DNA of 12,176 nucleotides, taken from the NCBI GenBank assembly GCA_938042055.1, contig CALIRX010000044.1:1-12176 (forward strand), written 5' to 3'. Origin of the DNA: an uncultured Candidatus Saccharibacteria bacterium. GTDB taxonomy: Bacteria; Patescibacteriota; Saccharimonadia; Saccharimonadales; Saccharimonadaceae. The translations under genes and the position numbers were made by a program. Numbering within the stretch: the stretch's first letter is position 1; each line of letters begins with the position of its first letter. Below, piece by piece: positions 1-6,370 of the stretch. The notes below the pieces were generated by a model. It saw only the letters and a list, made by a program, of their open reading frames with translations. It was not told the DNA's origin and did not search any database.

Positions 1-458
1 TTCTGCCACTTCAAATGCACTTTATATCGAAGCGGCGCACCCGACTCGCTCTCTTGGAGTCGCAACTCTTCAGGATCCATAAACATCACTTCGTCCGCAT
101 CGACGCCAGCTGAAAAATCAAAGTTTTCCGTCCACACACGACAAGAAAAACAAATTTGATTAGCATCAATTCGCTCAACATAAATCTCGTCCGACGCGTC
201 AAAAAGCTGATAGCGAAGATTGCCCTTATATCCAACTTCTTCATATAATTCCCGCTTCAAAGCCGACTCAAAAGTTTCACCATAATCCATTCCGCCGCCA
301 GGAAGATCCCAAAGCGGCCGCCCATCCTCTTTAACAACCAAAATCTGCCCAGCGTCATTATAAATCAGAGCCTTTATGGAAACACGATAGAGATAATCGC
401 GCTTGATAGCTCCTTCTGAATCGTGTGTGATGAGTTGTCCGTTTATGGCGTTTGACAT
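1..458 (-). CDS. NUDIX hydrolase (partial, C-terminus beyond the window)
   Basis: NUDIX enzymes hydrolyse nucleoside diphosphates linked to another group, such as oxidised nucleotides, nucleotide sugars or dinucleotide polyphosphates; the substrate cannot be read here. The 152 visible residues contain a complete NUDIX box: G55, E61, then R69-E70-L-Y-E73-E74-V-G76, matching GX5EX7REUXEEXGU, and the metal-binding glutamates are present. A beta strand and the segment LWDLPGGGMDYGE precede the helix, as is usual. The reading frame is open to the left edge, so the end of the protein is missing. The start is the ATG at 458-456, because a TATAAT box lies just 7 bases upstream and no Shine-Dalgarno sequence exists. 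The gene follows the 235-residue protein after 22 bases and probably has its own leaderless transcript. The family call is firm; the role is unknown. Confidence 0.9.
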   Translation of the reverse strand, partial: MSNAINGQLITHDSEGAIKRDYLYRVSIKALIYNDAGQILVVKEDGRPLWDLPGGGMDYGETFESALKRELYEEVGYKGNLRYQLFDASDEIYVERIDANQICFSCRVWTENFDFSAGVDADEVMFMDPEELRLQESESGAPLRYKVHLKWQ

Positions 459-465
459 AATAATA

Positions 466-471
466 ATTATA
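466..471 (-). promoter_or_regulatory. -10 box of the NUDIX gene, leaderless arrangement
   Basis: A perfect TATAAT on the minus strand ends 7 bases before the NUDIX ATG. Transcription would start at or one base before the start codon. No TG extension and no convincing -35 hexamer are visible, so the hexamer is the only evidence. Confidence 0.55.
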
Positions 472-480
472 ACTTGTAGG

Positions 481-1188
481 TTATTTGAAATATAGATGTA
501 ACATATTTCGAATCCATCCCCTATTAGCAATACTGTCAAGCTTCTTCCCAACTGTACCTAGGAGTAATGGTTCAATCGCATTAGCCTGTACTCGAGCTTG
601 AGTTAGATACTTTTGAGGGCTATACATTGGCTTAATAATATCACCCAAATATCGCTCTTTTATAAATCTGCTTTTTTCTTGAAATTCTTCATGCGCTTTG
701 GTGATTAATTCTTCTCGCATTGACTTGGAGTTCTTATTAGTATTAGCGTCGAATATCTTTTCTGCTAATACACCTACATAATCGGCTACTAGCCTATGTG
801 CATTTACTCTTATCTGCTCTTCATTTTTTACAAACGCCTGAGAGTTATATCGTGCATTTTGGTCATAAAATTTGCATTTACTATAAAATTTATCGATTGC
901 TGACCATTCATCTGAACGAAAATCTTTTATAAAATCTTGTCGATTTGTAGACCAACTTTCTATTGGCATCAAAAATATATTCTCTGGTACCTCTATATAT
1001 TCATCGTTTTTCGATAACTCTTCTTTAATCTTCTCAAGATTCATTTCTGCTGTTTGAATTTCAATAAAAATCGCCTTTGCCGCATTTCTCTTCTTATCCC
1101 ATTTCTGTTTACTATAAACACCGAAAGCTATAAAACCAACCAATAGAGTTATGATGCTATTTGCATCAAACGACAAAATATCCAACAT
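481..1188 (-). CDS. membrane-anchored protein of unknown function, coupled to GlyRS
   Basis: I do not recognise this 235-residue protein. It has one hydrophobic segment near the N-terminus (about residues 8-25), then a basic stretch (KQKWDKKRNAAK) and a long charged, mostly helical region. This suggests an inner-membrane anchor with a cytoplasmic body (positive-inside rule). No catalytic motif stands out. The start is well supported: the GlyRS stop and this ATG share a base (TAATG), and a strong GGAGG lies 10 bases upstream inside the end of the GlyRS gene. It is therefore probably translated by coupling from the glyS transcript. By eye the gene is more AT-rich than its neighbours, and its codons favour A/T endings, which could mean recent acquisition. 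It could be an accessory gene parked behind an essential one. Confidence 0.75.
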   Translation of the reverse strand: MLDILSFDANSIITLLVGFIAFGVYSKQKWDKKRNAAKAIFIEIQTAEMNLEKIKEELSKNDEYIEVPENIFLMPIESWSTNRQDFIKDFRSDEWSAIDKFYSKCKFYDQNARYNSQAFVKNEEQIRVNAHRLVADYVGVLAEKIFDANTNKNSKSMREELITKAHEEFQEKSRFIKERYLGDIIKPMYSPQKYLTQARVQANAIEPLLLGTVGKKLDSIANRGWIRNMLHLYFK

Positions 1189-2534
1189 TAGACTAATTCC
1201 TCCGTTCTCACTCGCCTCTGCTCCGTCGTATCTCGCTCACGAACGGTAACGGTGTCATCTTCCAGTGTCTGAAAATCGACAACCACGCAGTGCGGCGTAC
1301 CAATTTCATCCTGACGGCGATAGCGCTTACCGATGTTTCCATTGTCATCCCACATAACACGTCCAGGATTTTTCTTAGATAGGTTGGCGTAAATTTCACG
1401 CGCCTTCTCCACCAGTTCCGGCTTATTCTTAAGTAGCGGCGAAACAGCAAATTTAACCGGCGCCAAATGTTCTGGAAGTGCCAAATAAACACGCTTGCTG
1501 CCGTTCTGCTCGTCCTCGCGATACGCACTCGACAAAACCGCCATCAGCGCTCGCTCGACGCCAAAACTCGGCTCAATCACGTGCGGCACAAACTTCTCAT
1601 TCGTCCCCTTAATCGTATATTCCATGCTCTTCCCGCTGACGCGCTGAATATTCATCAAGTCAAAATCAGTCCGATACGCAATTCCCATCAACTCTTCCTT
1701 GCCAATTGGAAAATCGTATTCAATGTCAATCGTTTTCTTACTGTAGTGCGCTCTGTCCTCTGGCGGAACGTCCAGCTCGTGAATATTCTTAGGGTCTAAT
1801 CCCAATGCCTCCAAAAACTCGTGCGTCGACTTCAACAATTCATCAAACGCTTCCTGCCAATTTTCTGGATTGACAAAATATTCAATCTCCATTTGCTCAA
1901 ACTCTCGGCTACGGAAAACAAAATCTCGCGGCGCAATTTCATTGCGAAACGCCTTGCCCTGCTGAGCAATTCCAAACGGCAAGTCTGGATAAAAACTATC
2001 AACAACGTTCTTAAAATTGGTAAAAATTCCCTGAGCTGTTTCTGGGCGAAGATATGCAACGCTGTCTTCACTTTCGGTGGCGCCAACGCTCGTCTTAAAC
2101 ATCATATTAAACGTTCGCGATTTGCTTAGCGGATTTCCGTCTGGACTTTTAATTCCCCGTTCCGCAATTACTTCATCCATTTGCTCCATCGTCAAGCCGT
2201 CAGCATCAACCCCATTGTCTTTAAGGATATGATCCGTACGATAACGCCGATGATTAACCGTATCTTCACACAATGGGTCAACAAACGTATCCACATGTCC
2301 ACTCGCTTTCCAGACTTTCGGATTCATCAAAATCGCCGCATCGACGCCATATATATCGTCGCGCTCGTCAACAAACATTCGCCACCATAAATTCATAATG
2401 TTGCGCTTCAATTGAACGCCAAGCGGACCATAATCCCACGTTCCAGACAAACCGCCGTAAACATCAGAACCCTGATAAATAAAACCACGGCGCTTACACA
2501 GGCTAATAATATCTTCCATTTTTGCTTGACTCAT
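1188..2534 (-). CDS. glyS: glycyl-tRNA synthetase, single-chain alpha2 type
   Basis: This cytosolic class II enzyme charges tRNA-Gly with glycine using ATP. The chosen protein has 448 residues, normal for the alpha2 type and unlike the alpha/beta type of E. coli. It shows the N-terminal SLCKRRGF...SDVYGGLSGTWDYGPLG signature (about 11-38), the catalytic segment RPETAQGIF (163-171), class II motif 2 with FRNEIAPRDFVFRSREFEQ (about 196-214), motif 3 EPSFGVERALMAVL (321-334) and a C-terminal anticodon-binding domain (about 355-448). The frame is open to 2645, but the ATG at 2534 is preferred. It follows GGAGAAAGG by 7 bases, and the 37 extra upstream residues would run across the -10 box and look unlike the family. 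It is followed by a one-base overlap with the 235-residue membrane protein gene. Confidence 0.96.
   Translation of the reverse strand: MSQAKMEDIISLCKRRGFIYQGSDVYGGLSGTWDYGPLGVQLKRNIMNLWWRMFVDERDDIYGVDAAILMNPKVWKASGHVDTFVDPLCEDTVNHRRYRTDHILKDNGVDADGLTMEQMDEVIAERGIKSPDGNPLSKSRTFNMMFKTSVGATESEDSVAYLRPETAQGIFTNFKNVVDSFYPDLPFGIAQQGKAFRNEIAPRDFVFRSREFEQMEIEYFVNPENWQEAFDELLKSTHEFLEALGLDPKNIHELDVPPEDRAHYSKKTIDIEYDFPIGKEELMGIAYRTDFDLMNIQRVSGKSMEYTIKGTNEKFVPHVIEPSFGVERALMAVLSSAYREDEQNGSKRVYLALPEHLAPVKFAVSPLLKNKPELVEKAREIYANLSKKNPGRVMWDDNGNIGKRYRRQDEIGTPHCVVVDFQTLEDDTVTVRERDTTEQRRVRTEELV
1199..1203 (-). promoter_or_regulatory. Shine-Dalgarno GGAGG within the end of glyS
   Basis: GGAGG on the minus strand lies 10 bases before the ATG at 1188, inside the last codons of GlyRS. 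It supports translation of the 235-residue protein from that ATG, although the spacing is slightly long. Confidence 0.6.
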
Positions 2535-2541
2535 CGAAAAA

Positions 2542-2565
2542 CCTTTCTCCATGTTGGCAACATGG
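2542..2565 (-). promoter_or_regulatory. glyS leader: hairpin abutting the Shine-Dalgarno sequence
   Basis: Bases 2549-2565 form a perfect dyad, CCATGTTG-G-CAACATGG on the plus strand, which in RNA gives about 6 bp with a 5-base loop. The ribosome-binding sequence GGAGAAAGG covers 2550-2542, so the 3' arm of the hairpin includes its first two G residues. With a start site near 2579 the leader would be about 45 bases. The hairpin could tune ribosome access, or the dyad could be an operator. It is far too short for a T-box. Confidence 0.5.
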
Positions 2566-2585
2566 CGATTCACATTATTTCCTAA

Positions 2586-2594
2586 ATTATACCA
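2586..2594 (-). promoter_or_regulatory. extended -10 promoter of glyS
   Basis: TGG-TATAAT on the minus strand is a consensus -10 with the TGn extension. The -35 region overlaps the recO stop codon and is poor. The predicted start near 2579 gives a genuine leader of about 45 bases, unlike most promoters in this window. Confidence 0.65.
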
Positions 2595-2608
2595 TTTTAC
2601 AAGCAATT

Positions 2609-3289
2609 TTACACTGCCGCGTGTTGTCTGGCGGTCAGCCAGCAATCGTTTATAACCTCAGTTATTCCGCCGATTTGCGCCACATTCGCGAGTGGTTTTG
2701 CCTGAATCAACCTCAGTAACTTGATGGCGTCCGCACCCAAATCGCCCTGCTCCGCCAATCTCAAACCTTTTTCCGCGCTATCGTACATATATTTTTTGTC
2801 AGGAAGTAGCGCCGCTGTCGTTACGTCCGTGCGAAGATTCAGCTCATCTCCCAGCAAACTCGCATATTGCAAATAAAACCACGTTTCAATCAATTTTTGG
2901 TTTATCGCGGGATTATTCAATTGCTCTAAAACTTGACTCAGCACATAATACCACTCTGGTTCGTCAATGTTTTCACTCGCCGCAGAAACCAATTTCATTA
3001 CTGAATACGCAAACTGCATCCGATCGTAATCCTCCAAAATATGCCGATAAAACGCCGACAATCGAGCGGAAGTTAATAGCCCCAAATCGCCCCGACCAGA
3101 ACGAATAACCACGTCGCAAATCGCGAATAATTCGATTCCGCCCGCCAATTTACTACGCTCGCGTCGCACACCTTTTGCGATTACGCTACGTCGACCTTTT
3201 GGCGTTAATAATTGCAAAACTCGGTCAGCTTCGGCGTAATTCGTTCGCCTCAAAACAATTGCTTTTGCTCGTTCACTCTGCCCCGTCAT
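2609..3289 (-). CDS. recO: DNA repair protein RecO
   Basis: RecO works in the RecFOR pathway: it binds single-stranded DNA and SSB, and helps load RecA at gaps. The 226-residue protein has the N-terminal OB fold with the family pattern: KAIVLRRTNYAEADRVLQLLT at the start, then KGVRRERSKLAGGIELF (about 39-55) and GRGDLGLLTSARL (66-78). A helical C-terminal domain follows. It has only two cysteines (near residues 58 and 218) and lacks the four-cysteine zinc site of some RecO proteins, as other family members also do. The start has GAGG at 3299-3296, 6 bases upstream. The gene overlaps the end of the response regulator by 17 bases, so recO is expressed from the kinase-regulator operon. The family call is firm. 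Confidence 0.92.
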   Translation of the reverse strand: MTGQSERAKAIVLRRTNYAEADRVLQLLTPKGRRSVIAKGVRRERSKLAGGIELFAICDVVIRSGRGDLGLLTSARLSAFYRHILEDYDRMQFAYSVMKLVSAASENIDEPEWYYVLSQVLEQLNNPAINQKLIETWFYLQYASLLGDELNLRTDVTTAALLPDKKYMYDSAEKGLRLAEQGDLGADAIKLLRLIQAKPLANVAQIGGITEVINDCWLTARQHAAV

Positions 3290-3644
3290 TTAGAACCTCG
3301 CGAAAAATCGCCCGCGCCTCATTCGGACGCATCGACGTTTTATTCAAAATCGCCTTCACGCCAAGCGGACGCAAATCGTCCATTTTAACGTCGATATTCG
3401 TACAAACCACAATCGGCAAACTTGCCAAATCCGCGTGCGATCGCAGCTCATTCAACAGAGCAATCGCCGTTTCGCCAGCCAACAACATATCTAAAATTAA
3501 AGCGTCAGGTTGCCAATCGTCAATAATTTCAATCGCCTGACCACCAGAAACCGCCACTCGATATTCCGCACCAACATCCATAGCAAACTTACCCATAATA
3601 TCCGCCCAATTCTTATCATCCTCAACAATTAACAGTTTTTTCAT
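3273..3644 (-). CDS. receiver-only response regulator (CheY-like)
   Basis: A 123-residue protein consisting of one receiver domain. The phosphorylation pocket is intact: acidic residues E8-D9-D10, phospho-acceptor D52 in ALILDML, T82 in VVCTN and K102 in ILNKT. The usual proline after the acceptor loop is replaced (DMLLAG). There is no DNA-binding or enzymatic output domain. The ATG overlaps the kinase stop (ATGA), and the 3' end overlaps recO by 17 bases, so the three genes should be cotranscribed and translationally coupled. The partner kinase is almost certainly the upstream gene. What phosphorylation does cannot be read from the sequence: protein-protein signalling, or passage of phosphate to another receiver, are both possible. 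Confidence 0.92.
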   Translation of the reverse strand: MKKLLIVEDDKNWADIMGKFAMDVGAEYRVAVSGGQAIEIIDDWQPDALILDMLLAGETAIALLNELRSHADLASLPIVVCTNIDVKMDDLRPLGVKAILNKTSMRPNEARAIFREVLNDGAE

Positions 3645-4357
3645 ATCAAGCTCAACTGCCGACTAATCGGCATTTCTACATAAAAAGTCAATCCATCACG
3701 GTGACGAATCAGACCAATTCGCCCGTTCATCGCCCGCGCAAATTGATTCGCCACGTAAATCCCCAGCCCGCTACTTTCCGGCCTTGTTCGCACGGTTTTT
3801 CGCGTTTCCATTTCATCAAGCAAAAGCCGATACTCCTTCAAACTCATCATCGGCCCAAAATCCCGCACGCTCATTCTCACGGCATCTTTTGTAGCCTTAA
3901 CCGAAACCTTAATCTCCGATCCGTCCTCCGTATACGCCAACGCGTTATTCAAGAAGTTCGCTAAAATTCGCCCCAAAAGTGTTCGGTTCGCTAATATCAA
4001 TTGACTATTTCTGCCGCTCTTAGGCCAGCTAACTTTTCGTCCATAAAGCATTGCATTGAACTTTGTTTCCATCGCTACCTGCTGACATAAAGCCAGCGGG
4101 TTGACCGGCTCAAGCGGAAATAACGACGGCGTTAAATTAGCTGAATTTGCCAAATCGATCGTAAGCTGCAACGCCTGCTCAGAAGTCCGAATAATTCGTT
4201 GCTGAATCTGAGTTTTATCGGCAGAACTGGTTAAATCGTCGTCCAACAGTAGCGCCAATTGTCTAATCAAAGCCAGCGGCGTTTTTAGCTCATGTGCCGC
4301 CACCAAAACGCTCGGCAATCCCCCAAAATCAGCATCACTCCACTCTTTACCTGCCAT
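3641..4357 (-). CDS. sensorless cytoplasmic histidine kinase
   Basis: This 238-residue kinase begins almost directly at the dimerisation/phospho-acceptor domain: HELKTPL with H22 is the H box. The HATPase domain follows with an N box (LANFLNNALAYT, N137/N138), G1 (RDFGPM, D167-G169) and G2 (SSGLGIYVANQF, G197-G199). No transmembrane segment, PAS, GAF or HAMP domain precedes the H box; only about 15 residues do. It should be soluble and must take its signal from a partner or through its catalytic domain. The start is supported by an extended -10 promoter ending 8 bases upstream, which leaves no room for a longer N-terminus in the same transcript. It is the first gene of an operon with a receiver-only regulator and recO. 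Confidence 0.92.
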   Translation of the reverse strand: MAGKEWSDADFGGLPSVLVAAHELKTPLALIRQLALLLDDDLTSSADKTQIQQRIIRTSEQALQLTIDLANSANLTPSLFPLEPVNPLALCQQVAMETKFNAMLYGRKVSWPKSGRNSQLILANRTLLGRILANFLNNALAYTEDGSEIKVSVKATKDAVRMSVRDFGPMMSLKEYRLLLDEMETRKTVRTRPESSGLGIYVANQFARAMNGRIGLIRHRDGLTFYVEMPISRQLSLI

Positions 4358-4365
4358 ACAATTCT

Positions 4366-4374
4366 AGTATAGCA
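4366..4374 (-). promoter_or_regulatory. extended -10 promoter of the kinase-regulator-recO operon
   Basis: TGC-TATACT on the minus strand ends 8 bases before the kinase ATG, giving a leader of about two bases or none. No good -35 is visible; the TGn extension probably compensates. No Shine-Dalgarno sequence precedes the start. Confidence 0.6.
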
Positions 4375-4392
4375 AATATGTACTGGGTTTTT

Positions 4393-5052
4393 CTATTCAG
4401 AGATTTTTACAGTGCTCAATATAGTCTGGAAATCTGGTTTAAACGTATCCGCGTCGGTTGAAAAACGAATAGTTTTATCGCGCACTTTCATCAAAACCAC
4501 AGAGCCGCGCAATTCTTTCTCAAATGTACCGTCAATCCGAGTTGCTGAAATTCCATTAAACTCAGTACTACTTGAGGTCAATTCACCCTTCTTTAGTCGT
4601 GATTGATAATCATTCAGCACCGTATCCATATTCTTATTGATAATCTCTAGTCTTAATGCGAACCGACTATTTTTATTAATTGTCGAAGGAACTGAAACTG
4701 GATGAAGATAGGCTTTGTAATCACCCCTGTCGCTGCCGTCATTTGCTACATATACACTCCAAGTTTTTGGGTACATGAACGATACTCGACCGTATTCAGT
4801 AGGACCAACAAATTCAATACGCGGGTTTTTTGCTTCTTCAGAAAATTTCTTCTGGTCTGATTCGGCCTGTTCGCTCTTTCCTTTAGCGACTTCAATCGCA
4901 ACTTTACTATCAACACTGCTTTTTTCTCGGGAGTATTGCATATACGCCCAAATTGCCAAAGATCCAGCAATCAAAAACAATATCAGACAGCCGATTGTGC
5001 CGACCATCCAGCCATTAACAGAGCCGCGCTCACTTCTATTTCTCGTAATCAT
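4393..5052 (-). CDS. single-pass membrane protein with a C-terminal globular domain, function unknown
   Basis: A 219-residue protein I cannot assign. A short basic N-terminus (MITRNRSERG) leads into one strong membrane helix (about residues 14-38), then a charged, coiled-coil-like stretch (about 40-75) and a domain of about 140 residues. That domain contains YGRVSFMYPKTWSVYV, a pattern like PsbP/MOG1-type folds, in which a 'YP..W' strand begins a small sheet domain. Orientation is likely N-in, with the globular part outside the membrane. The start is supported by a promoter with 6 bases between the -10 box and ATG. It stands alone between xseB and the kinase gene, 35 bases upstream of the latter. 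No catalytic residues are evident. The PsbP-like resemblance is a weak guess. Confidence 0.8.
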   Translation of the reverse strand: MITRNRSERGSVNGWMVGTIGCLILFLIAGSLAIWAYMQYSREKSSVDSKVAIEVAKGKSEQAESDQKKFSEEAKNPRIEFVGPTEYGRVSFMYPKTWSVYVANDGSDRGDYKAYLHPVSVPSTINKNSRFALRLEIINKNMDTVLNDYQSRLKKGELTSSSTEFNGISATRIDGTFEKELRGSVVLMKVRDKTIRFSTDADTFKPDFQTILSTVKISE

Positions 5053-5058
5053 AATTAG

Positions 5059-5087
5059 AGTATAGCTTATGCTTTAATTGATGTAAA
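5059..5087 (-). promoter_or_regulatory. -35/-10 promoter of the 219-residue membrane protein, leaderless
   Basis: TTTACA (5087-5082) and TATACT (5064-5059) are separated by exactly 17 bases on the minus strand. The -10 ends 6 bases before the ATG at 5052, so the transcript should begin at the A of the start codon. This is the best-formed leaderless promoter in the window. Confidence 0.7.
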
Positions 5088-5091
5088 GATC

Positions 5092-5280
5092 CTACTCAGC
5101 GTTAAAATCCTCGCTAAGAATCTCGATATCATGTCGCATATCTTCCAGCGTGGCAGTAATTTTTTTTGATAACTCTCTCGCCTCAATAAATCTCTGTTTC
5201 GCCTCATCCAGATTAAAATCATCGCCTTGAAACCACGCGATTCGCTCGTTCAATTCAGCCATCATTTGCTCAATCGTCAT
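5092..5280 (-). CDS. xseB: exonuclease VII small subunit
   Basis: XseB is the small helical subunit that binds the coiled coil of XseA to form exonuclease VII, which degrades single-stranded DNA to oligonucleotides. The chosen 62-residue form starts at ATG 5280 (MTIEQMMAELNERIAWFQ). It keeps the family layout: helix 1, a short turn with GDDFNLDEA, then helix 2 ending in an acidic tail (SEDFNAE). The frame can be extended to a TTG at 5301, but that lies deep inside xseA and adds nothing family-like. Neither start has a good Shine-Dalgarno sequence. With ATG 5280 the gene overlaps the xseA end by 11 bases, so translation coupling is likely. Length is somewhat below the common 70-80 residues. 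Similarity is weak, as usual for XseB, but the position after xseA makes the call solid. Confidence 0.85.
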   Translation of the reverse strand: MTIEQMMAELNERIAWFQGDDFNLDEAKQRFIEARELSKKITATLEDMRHDIEILSEDFNAE

Positions 5281-6370
5281 ATCGTTGTTCACTATTCTCA
5301 ATCCTCGCTTTCATAATTATATCTTTTGTTGTAATCTCTACAATATTACCAATCTGTAAATCACCCTTGATCATTGCATAACCGCGACGAAGCGCCATTT
5401 CCGGGTCATACTCAGCGATGACTTTTTGTTGCGACAATGTTGCATTTACGGCCGCATCCACACGACCTGACCACTGTTTTAGCGCTTCTTTTTGCAACAT
5501 TGTTGCATTAAGTGACTGTTCTTCGATAGCTCTACAAATTGAGTCTTTCGCGTCAATTAGCCTGTAATGCAAATGCCGAATCACTTCTCGTTTATCAGGA
5601 AACAGCAATTGCGCGGCGTTACTCGGCGTGGCTGCGCGAACATCCGCCGCCAAATCACATAAACTCTCATCAATCTCATGACCAATTCCAGTCATCGTCG
5701 GAATGCGGCTGCTCGCCACTGCACGCACCAGTTTTTCATCGTTAAAACTCGCCAAATCTTCCGCACTGCCACCGCCACGAATCAAAACAATCACATCTGG
5801 AGATTCTGACATTTGATTAAAATATGATATTGCTCGAACAGCTTGATCTGCAGCATTCGCACCCTGCACATTAACGTTGGCGACTACGAATTTCACACCA
5901 CCCCAACGCTCACCGGAAATCTTCATAAAGTCAGCATATCCCGCCGCTTTTGTACTGGAAATAACAGCCACCTTCTGAGGATATTGCGGTAATGGACGCT
6001 TTCTTTCAGAATTAAACAAACCTTCAACTGTCAATTTTTGCTTCAAAAGATCAAAACTTCGCTTCAAACTTCCCTTGCCTAATGGGCGAATCTCTTGAAC
6101 ATTCAAACTAAAGGCGCCTTTATCTCTAAGCACCGGCATTGCCCGAACAACAACCTTCATCCCATCTTCAATTGGCGTACGTAAATTGCTAAAACCAACG
6201 AAACACCGAACCAGCCCATCGTCATCCTTCAGATCGAAAAAAGCATATTTCGGAGGATAAGACTTGAGGCCAGAAACTTCACCCTCAACTTCAACCGTCC
6301 CAGCAAAAGCCACGTCAAAAGTTTGATTGACAACTGCTATGAAATTGCTAACACTAAACCTGGGAATCAT
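5270..6370 (-). CDS. xseA: exonuclease VII large subunit, shortened
   Basis: Catalytic subunit of exonuclease VII, a bidirectional single-strand nuclease used in repair. In this 366-residue protein the N-terminal OB domain (about 1-95) contains VEGEVSGLK and YAFFDLKDDDG. The catalytic core has VAVISSTKAAGYADF (134-148), RGGGSAEDL (198-206) and GIGHEIDESLCDLAADVRAATPSNAA (from 228). Only about 70-75 residues of helical coiled coil (about 258-330) follow, then the conserved tail with RRGYAMI. E. coli and Bacillus proteins are about 450 residues with a much longer coil, so this is a compact version rather than a broken gene; both ends are present. It starts 17 bases inside the upstream membrane-protein gene and overlaps xseB, so the three genes form one operon. 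Confidence 0.95.
   Translation of the reverse strand: MIPRFSVSNFIAVVNQTFDVAFAGTVEVEGEVSGLKSYPPKYAFFDLKDDDGLVRCFVGFSNLRTPIEDGMKVVVRAMPVLRDKGAFSLNVQEIRPLGKGSLKRSFDLLKQKLTVEGLFNSERKRPLPQYPQKVAVISSTKAAGYADFMKISGERWGGVKFVVANVNVQGANAADQAVRAISYFNQMSESPDVIVLIRGGGSAEDLASFNDEKLVRAVASSRIPTMTGIGHEIDESLCDLAADVRAATPSNAAQLLFPDKREVIRHLHYRLIDAKDSICRAIEEQSLNATMLQKEALKQWSGRVDAAVNATLSQQKVIAEYDPEMALRRGYAMIKGDLQIGNIVEITTKDIIMKARIENSEQRYDD

Noticed and set aside
1467..2390. Several plus-strand open frames opposite glyS.
   Set aside because: Shadows of a clear GlyRS gene, with no initiation signals.
2535..2594. T-box riboswitch before glyS.
   Set aside because: The leader is only about 45 bases; no specifier loop, antiterminator or terminator is present.
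2535..2645. 37-residue N-terminal extension of GlyRS.
   Set aside because: It would run through the -10 box and leader hairpin, and does not resemble the family; ATG 2534 has a good Shine-Dalgarno sequence.
3175..3540. Plus-strand open frame of 121 codons.
   Set aside because: Antisense to recO and the response regulator, both firmly identified; no family resemblance.
3641..4357. Histidine kinase truncated at its N-terminus by a frameshift.
   Set aside because: The extended -10 promoter and the end of another gene lie directly upstream, and no sensor-like remnant is visible, so the short form appears to be the natural one.
5281..5301. TTG start giving a 69-residue XseB.
   Set aside because: TTG is a weak start, there is no properly spaced ribosome-binding site, and the added residues lie inside xseA; ATG 5280 is more likely.
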